Source: Rhizomicrobium electricum
GTDB lineage: Bacteria; Pseudomonadota; Alphaproteobacteria; Micropepsales; Micropepsaceae
Assembly: GCF_011762045.1 (NCBI RefSeq)
Contig: NZ_JAASQS010000004.1
Coordinates: 372,001-436,000, forward strand
Direction: 5' to 3'
DNA: 64,000 nt
Shown here: positions 61,559-64,000 of the stretch, piece after piece
Layout: every line of letters begins with the position of its first letter
Numbering within the stretch: position 1 is the first letter of the stretch
Translations under genes and position numbers: made by a program
Notes under the pieces: generated by a model
The model's database searches: none
What the model saw: only the letters and a program-made list of their open reading frames with translations
What the model was told of the DNA's origin: nothing

Positions 61559-62245
61559 GTGCGGTGCTCCGTCGTCGGTCTTGTATCCGTTCTCGCATAC
61601 GCCGCTCCGGCGTCGGCGGGGTTCGATGCGCCGCTCAAGACCGCGCTCATTCCGGCCACCGGCAAGGCCGTGTTGCACTGCCTGACCTTTCCGAACTTCC
61701 TGCTCAAATGGGAAGCCGAGGGCATGACGACGCCGATCGTCTATATCCTCAAGGGCAAAGGCCCGTGGACGTGCGCCGCCACCATGAAAGGCGAACTGAA
61801 TTTCGGCCATTGGCCTCTGGTGCGGGTGAAGGGGCCTTTCATCGTGCTGCAATATCCGCCGCAAGCGGAGTTCGGCTCGGGTTTCACCGTGTTCGACACG
61901 CGACTGTGGCGGTATGTCGATAGCGATACGGCCATCGGCGACTTCACCGCAGTCCGGCTCGATGGCGAGGCGCTGACGCTCGCCTACCGCCGTCCCATCA
62001 ATCGCGACTGCTCGCTTTATTACGGCGCGGCGACTGCGTGCTGGGGCACGATCAAAGCGCAATCCGGCCTCAACGACGCCCTGATGCCCGATTGCCGGAC
62101 GGCGTATGAGATCGCCAAGAAGAAACTCGACGTCGCCGACATCACCGGCTATCCGGCGACCGTCACCTACAACGCCGAGGTGCGCATCGCGAACGGCAAA
62201 GCCGCCTACACCGCCCGCCCCGGCCCGATTACCTGCGAACCGTGA
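61559..62245 (+). CDS. Secreted hypothetical protein
   Basis: 228 residues from the GTG at 61559, which has a run of Gs as a Shine-Dalgarno. Signal peptide MRCSVVGLVSVLAYAAPASA. The mature region contains tryptophan- and cysteine-bearing segments (VLHCLTFPNFLLKWEAEG, GPWTCAATMKGEL, CSLYYGAATACWGTIKAQ, CRTAYEIAKKKLDVAD) and ends PGPITCEP. I do not recognise a family. It follows the DUF748 gene in the same direction, 88 bases on, and could be co-transcribed. Confidence 0.7.
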   Translation: MRCSVVGLVSVLAYAAPASAGFDAPLKTALIPATGKAVLHCLTFPNFLLKWEAEGMTTPIVYILKGKGPWTCAATMKGELNFGHWPLVRVKGPFIVLQYPPQAEFGSGFTVFDTRLWRYVDSDTAIGDFTAVRLDGEALTLAYRRPINRDCSLYYGAATACWGTIKAQSGLNDALMPDCRTAYEIAKKKLDVADITGYPATVTYNAEVRIANGKAAYTARPGPITCEP

Positions 62246-62361
62246 GCGTGAACCTGCTTCGCCGTAGCCTGTTGCGATGCACTTCACAGGTGAATTCACC
62301 AGTCCTCTACATTGTCCCCTCGGTGTTAGGCGCGACAAGATTGCCGTAGCTGCCAGGAAAA

Positions 62362-62382
62362 ATTGTAGTAATTACATACAAT
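62362..62382. promoter_or_regulatory. Nested palindrome upstream of the Cys-rich secreted protein gene
   Basis: ATTGTA and TACAAT (62362-62367 and 62377-62382) flank a perfect GTAATTAC palindrome (62368-62375). It sits in an AT-rich stretch 65 bases before the gene at 62447, the right place for an operator or core promoter. No regulator is identified. Confidence 0.4.
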
Positions 62383-62446
62383 ATGAAATTGAAGGGGTGT
62401 GGTCTTCCGATTAAATTGCGACCCCGAACAGACAATGGAGGGTTCC

Positions 62447-62782
62447 ATGAAAGTGTATGCCTCAATTCTAGTTCTCGTTGGGTGCATTAGCTCAGCTGGT
62501 GCAGCTGGCTGTATCGACAATAGCTATCCCGGTCACGACAAGTTTTGTCTGACATCAAAACAAGACGCCAATTACTATTGTCATGGAGCATTCCAGTGGC
62601 ACGTGGTGCACCTAAAAATTCAGTGCAACGCCGGAACGCGTAATGCGGGGGCGAAGTGGAATATCAGCTGCTTAGACGATGGCAGTAAGTGTAACTTGAA
62701 TGATCAAGAGTTGTGCCGTGGCTTGACCCAGTGGAATGTAGGTGATCATTGTACGCAGGGAGGCTCTACGCCTAACGGCTAG
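62447..62782 (+). CDS. Small secreted protein with eight cysteines
   Basis: 111 residues. Signal peptide (MKVYASILVLVGCISSAGAA) with cleavage before GCIDNSYPGHDKF. The mature 91 residues contain eight cysteines, consistent with four disulfides, and many N, Q, W and G residues. There is no family I can name. A GGAGG lies six bases before the ATG. The gene and its surroundings are visibly poorer in G and C than the neighbours and use A/T third codon positions, so recent acquisition is possible. Confidence 0.7.
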   Translation: MKVYASILVLVGCISSAGAAGCIDNSYPGHDKFCLTSKQDANYYCHGAFQWHVVHLKIQCNAGTRNAGAKWNISCLDDGSKCNLNDQELCRGLTQWNVGDHCTQGGSTPNG

Positions 62783-63172
62783 CAAGTCTCTTGTTGGGAC
62801 CTCGTGGGGGATGGCGCTTTGCACCTGCCTCTCACTCACCGAAAAAACGTGATAATTATGGACGTTTGCTCTCTTGAACGGCGCCCTTCGCGTTCCCACG
62901 TCTATCCTGAAACCATCAGGAGTGACGATCATCAGGTGCGCGATCATCGCGGCCGGTAATACAGTCCGAACGACAAGTGTACACAGAGGCTTGGACGCGC
63001 GAGCTTGTGGCGCGCCATGCAGGGCCGATCCAGTGTTCCGGGTGACAACGACCCGCCGCGCATCGCGGACAATACACTGGCGGCCAAGCTGCGAACCTCG
63101 CGGAGCCAGTCAGGTGCAGGCCCATTCGCCGTGACACGCGAATGCAAGACCTTCCGCCTCGAAGTCTGGAAG
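62783..63172. other. Non-coding region after the Cys-rich gene
   Basis: About 390 bases without a supported gene; short frames on both strands look non-coding (arginine-rich or low complexity). The first part stays AT-richer than the average. No repeats matching the other families in the window are visible. Confidence 0.4.
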
Positions 63173-63199
63173 AAAAAACGGCGGGACCGGGGTCCCGCC
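63173..63199 (-). terminator. Rho-independent terminator of the HerA-type ATPase gene
   Basis: Nine-base-pair stem GGCGGGACC/GGTCCCGCC (63180-63188 and 63191-63199) with a two-base loop; on the minus strand it is followed by six Ts at 63178-63173. It begins about 36 bases after the stop at 63235. On the plus strand ATTTTCTT follows, so it may also work that way. Confidence 0.85.
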
Positions 63200-63234
63200 A
63201 TTTTCTTATGGGCTTCTTCGGGCACTGTCGTCGA

Positions 63235-64000
63235 TTACATTCCCTTCTTCGCCGCCGGCGAGCGCCAGCGCCGCACGATCTGCGCCAGTTCCTCGCGGCT
63301 GATGTCGACGGTGCGCCAGGCGTGGCTGAACGAGGCCTGCTGCACATGCGCCGAGCGGGCGGTGTGCATGTCCTTGAAGCGGATGCGCATCGGCATCACC
63401 GAGCCTTGGCCCAAGACGATCGCTTCGCGGTCGCCGAGCAGCGGCAGGAAATCCAACAGATCGAGCGCGCCTTCATGGGTGTTGGCGCGGATCACCGCCT
63501 GATCGCGCTCGGTCGAGAGGCGCATGGCGATGACGGTCGAGCATTGCGACAGGATAGTGGTGTCGAGTTCCGACGGCCGCTGGGTGATGAGGGCGAGGGC
63601 GACGCCGTATTTGCGTCCTTCCTTGGCGATGCGCGCCAGCGCCTGGCGGGTGGGCATGAACTTGCCGCCGCCCTCGGCGGGCGCGTAGCGATGGGCTTCT
63701 TCGCAGACGATCATCAGCGGCAGGCGCGCTTCGCTCCAGCTCGCGAGGTCGAAGGCGAGCCGCGAAATCACCGAGATCACCACATCCATGATCTCGCCCG
63801 GCACGGTGGAAAGGTCGAGCACCGTGATCGGCTTGTCGCCGACCGGCACGCGGAACAGGCGCCCGAGCACGTCGGTCATGGTGTCTTCGATCATCACGCT
63901 GCCGAACATGAAGCTGTAGCGGGAGTCGCTGACCAGCGTTTCGATCCGGTTCTTCAGCCGCTTGTACGGCAACGTGTGAAGCGCGCGGTCGAGCTTGCCG
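63235..64000 (-). CDS. HerA/DUF87-type ATP-binding protein, C-terminal part (partial)
   Basis: 255 residues are visible; the frame is open to the window edge (upstream residues GKLDRALHTLPYKR). Walker B is LMIVCEEAHRYAP, followed by ARIAKEGRKYGVALALITQR with the arginine finger region PSELDTTILSQC. This is the HerA-type hexameric ATPase/translocase family, found with the NurA nuclease in archaea and in many bacteria with diverse partners, including DNA processing and defence. The Walker A motif lies outside the window, and the partner cannot be named. A terminator follows the stop. Confidence 0.8.
   Translation of the reverse strand, partial: GKLDRALHTLPYKRLKNRIETLVSDSRYSFMFGSVMIEDTMTDVLGRLFRVPVGDKPITVLDLSTVPGEIMDVVISVISRLAFDLASWSEARLPLMIVCEEAHRYAPAEGGGKFMPTRQALARIAKEGRKYGVALALITQRPSELDTTILSQCSTVIAMRLSTERDQAVIRANTHEGALDLLDFLPLLGDREAIVLGQGSVMPMRIRFKDMHTARSAHVQQASFSHAWRTVDISREELAQIVRRWRSPAAKKGM

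Noticed and set aside
62874..63347. Frames on both strands in the gap before the HerA-type gene
   Set aside because: No ribosome-binding site, no signal peptide or family match, and composition like other non-coding shadows.
1..64000. CRISPR arrays, rRNA genes, insertion sequences and prophage
   Set aside because: No regularly spaced short repeats, rRNA segments, transposase or integrase genes are visible. The repeats found are few and irregularly spaced.

Overview
The window is 64 kb of GC-rich chromosomal DNA and reads as an alphaproteobacterium. The lineage clues are a PodJ-like polarity protein, an IspZ/YciB protein, a Coa1-like protein, a large TonB-dependent receptor of the Caulobacter type, soluble-tail chemoreceptors ending in a W-x-x-F motif, and intergenic hairpin repeats of a kind common in this class. 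A Rhizomicrobium/Micropepsaceae-like organism would fit, but that is inference. Almost all of the DNA is ordinary chromosome. There are no rRNA genes, CRISPR arrays, phage genes or insertion sequences, and three tRNA genes (Gln, Pro, Leu).

Layout. 1-2.05 kb: the end of a ligase-associated Lhr-type helicase and pdeM, with a PEP-CTERM protein gene between them on the other strand. 2.0-10.2 kb: a minus-strand run with a TIGR02186/TauE-type pair, the PodJ-like Sel1 protein, small membrane and envelope proteins, ispZ and a periplasmic repeat protein. 10.4-13.9 kb: an aldo/keto reductase, SDR and patatin operon. 13.9-19.3 kb: small membrane proteins, a TPR-methyltransferase, a DJ-1 family protein, TetR, Dps and pirin. 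19.5-25.3 kb: tRNA-Gln, a TonB-dependent receptor behind two LacI-type operators, a divergent AraC/SDR pair and tRNA-Pro. 25.4-31.7 kb: a divergent acyltransferase/LytTR pair, then a tightly coupled HPr-kinase-like, sulfotransferase and PqqD operon, and a GT39-type glycosyltransferase. 31.8-41.4 kb: TorF-like porin, SDRs, phosphatase, small secreted proteins, flotillin and a 793-residue periplasmic TPR protein. 41.5-54.9 kb: a chemosensory and catabolic block with three chemoreceptors, two lone Cache-domain proteins, CheW, a GH43 glycosidase, DadA and a 2-hydroxyacid dehydrogenase. 55-64 kb: purH, a degenerate class III aminotransferase, tRNA-Leu, a DUF748 protein, two secreted unknowns and the C-terminal part of a HerA-type ATPase.

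Most notable. (1) The chemoreceptor genes at 49.4-51.3 and 51.7-53.6 kb are an almost exact tandem duplication with a period of about 2,326 bp. One breakpoint lies inside the 3' end of the 2-hydroxyacid dehydrogenase gene, leaving a 95-bp gene stub between the receptors, and the other lies just before cheW. (2) The three-gene kinase, sulfotransferase and PqqD operon looks like peptide-tailoring machinery but has no visible precursor, cyclase or protease. (3) The BioA-like aminotransferase at 57-58 kb has glutamate where the PLP lysine should be. (4) The TonB-dependent receptor has two operator palindromes three helical turns apart and no regulator gene next to it. (5) Two families of dispersed intergenic repeats are visible, one with compensatory changes between its arms.
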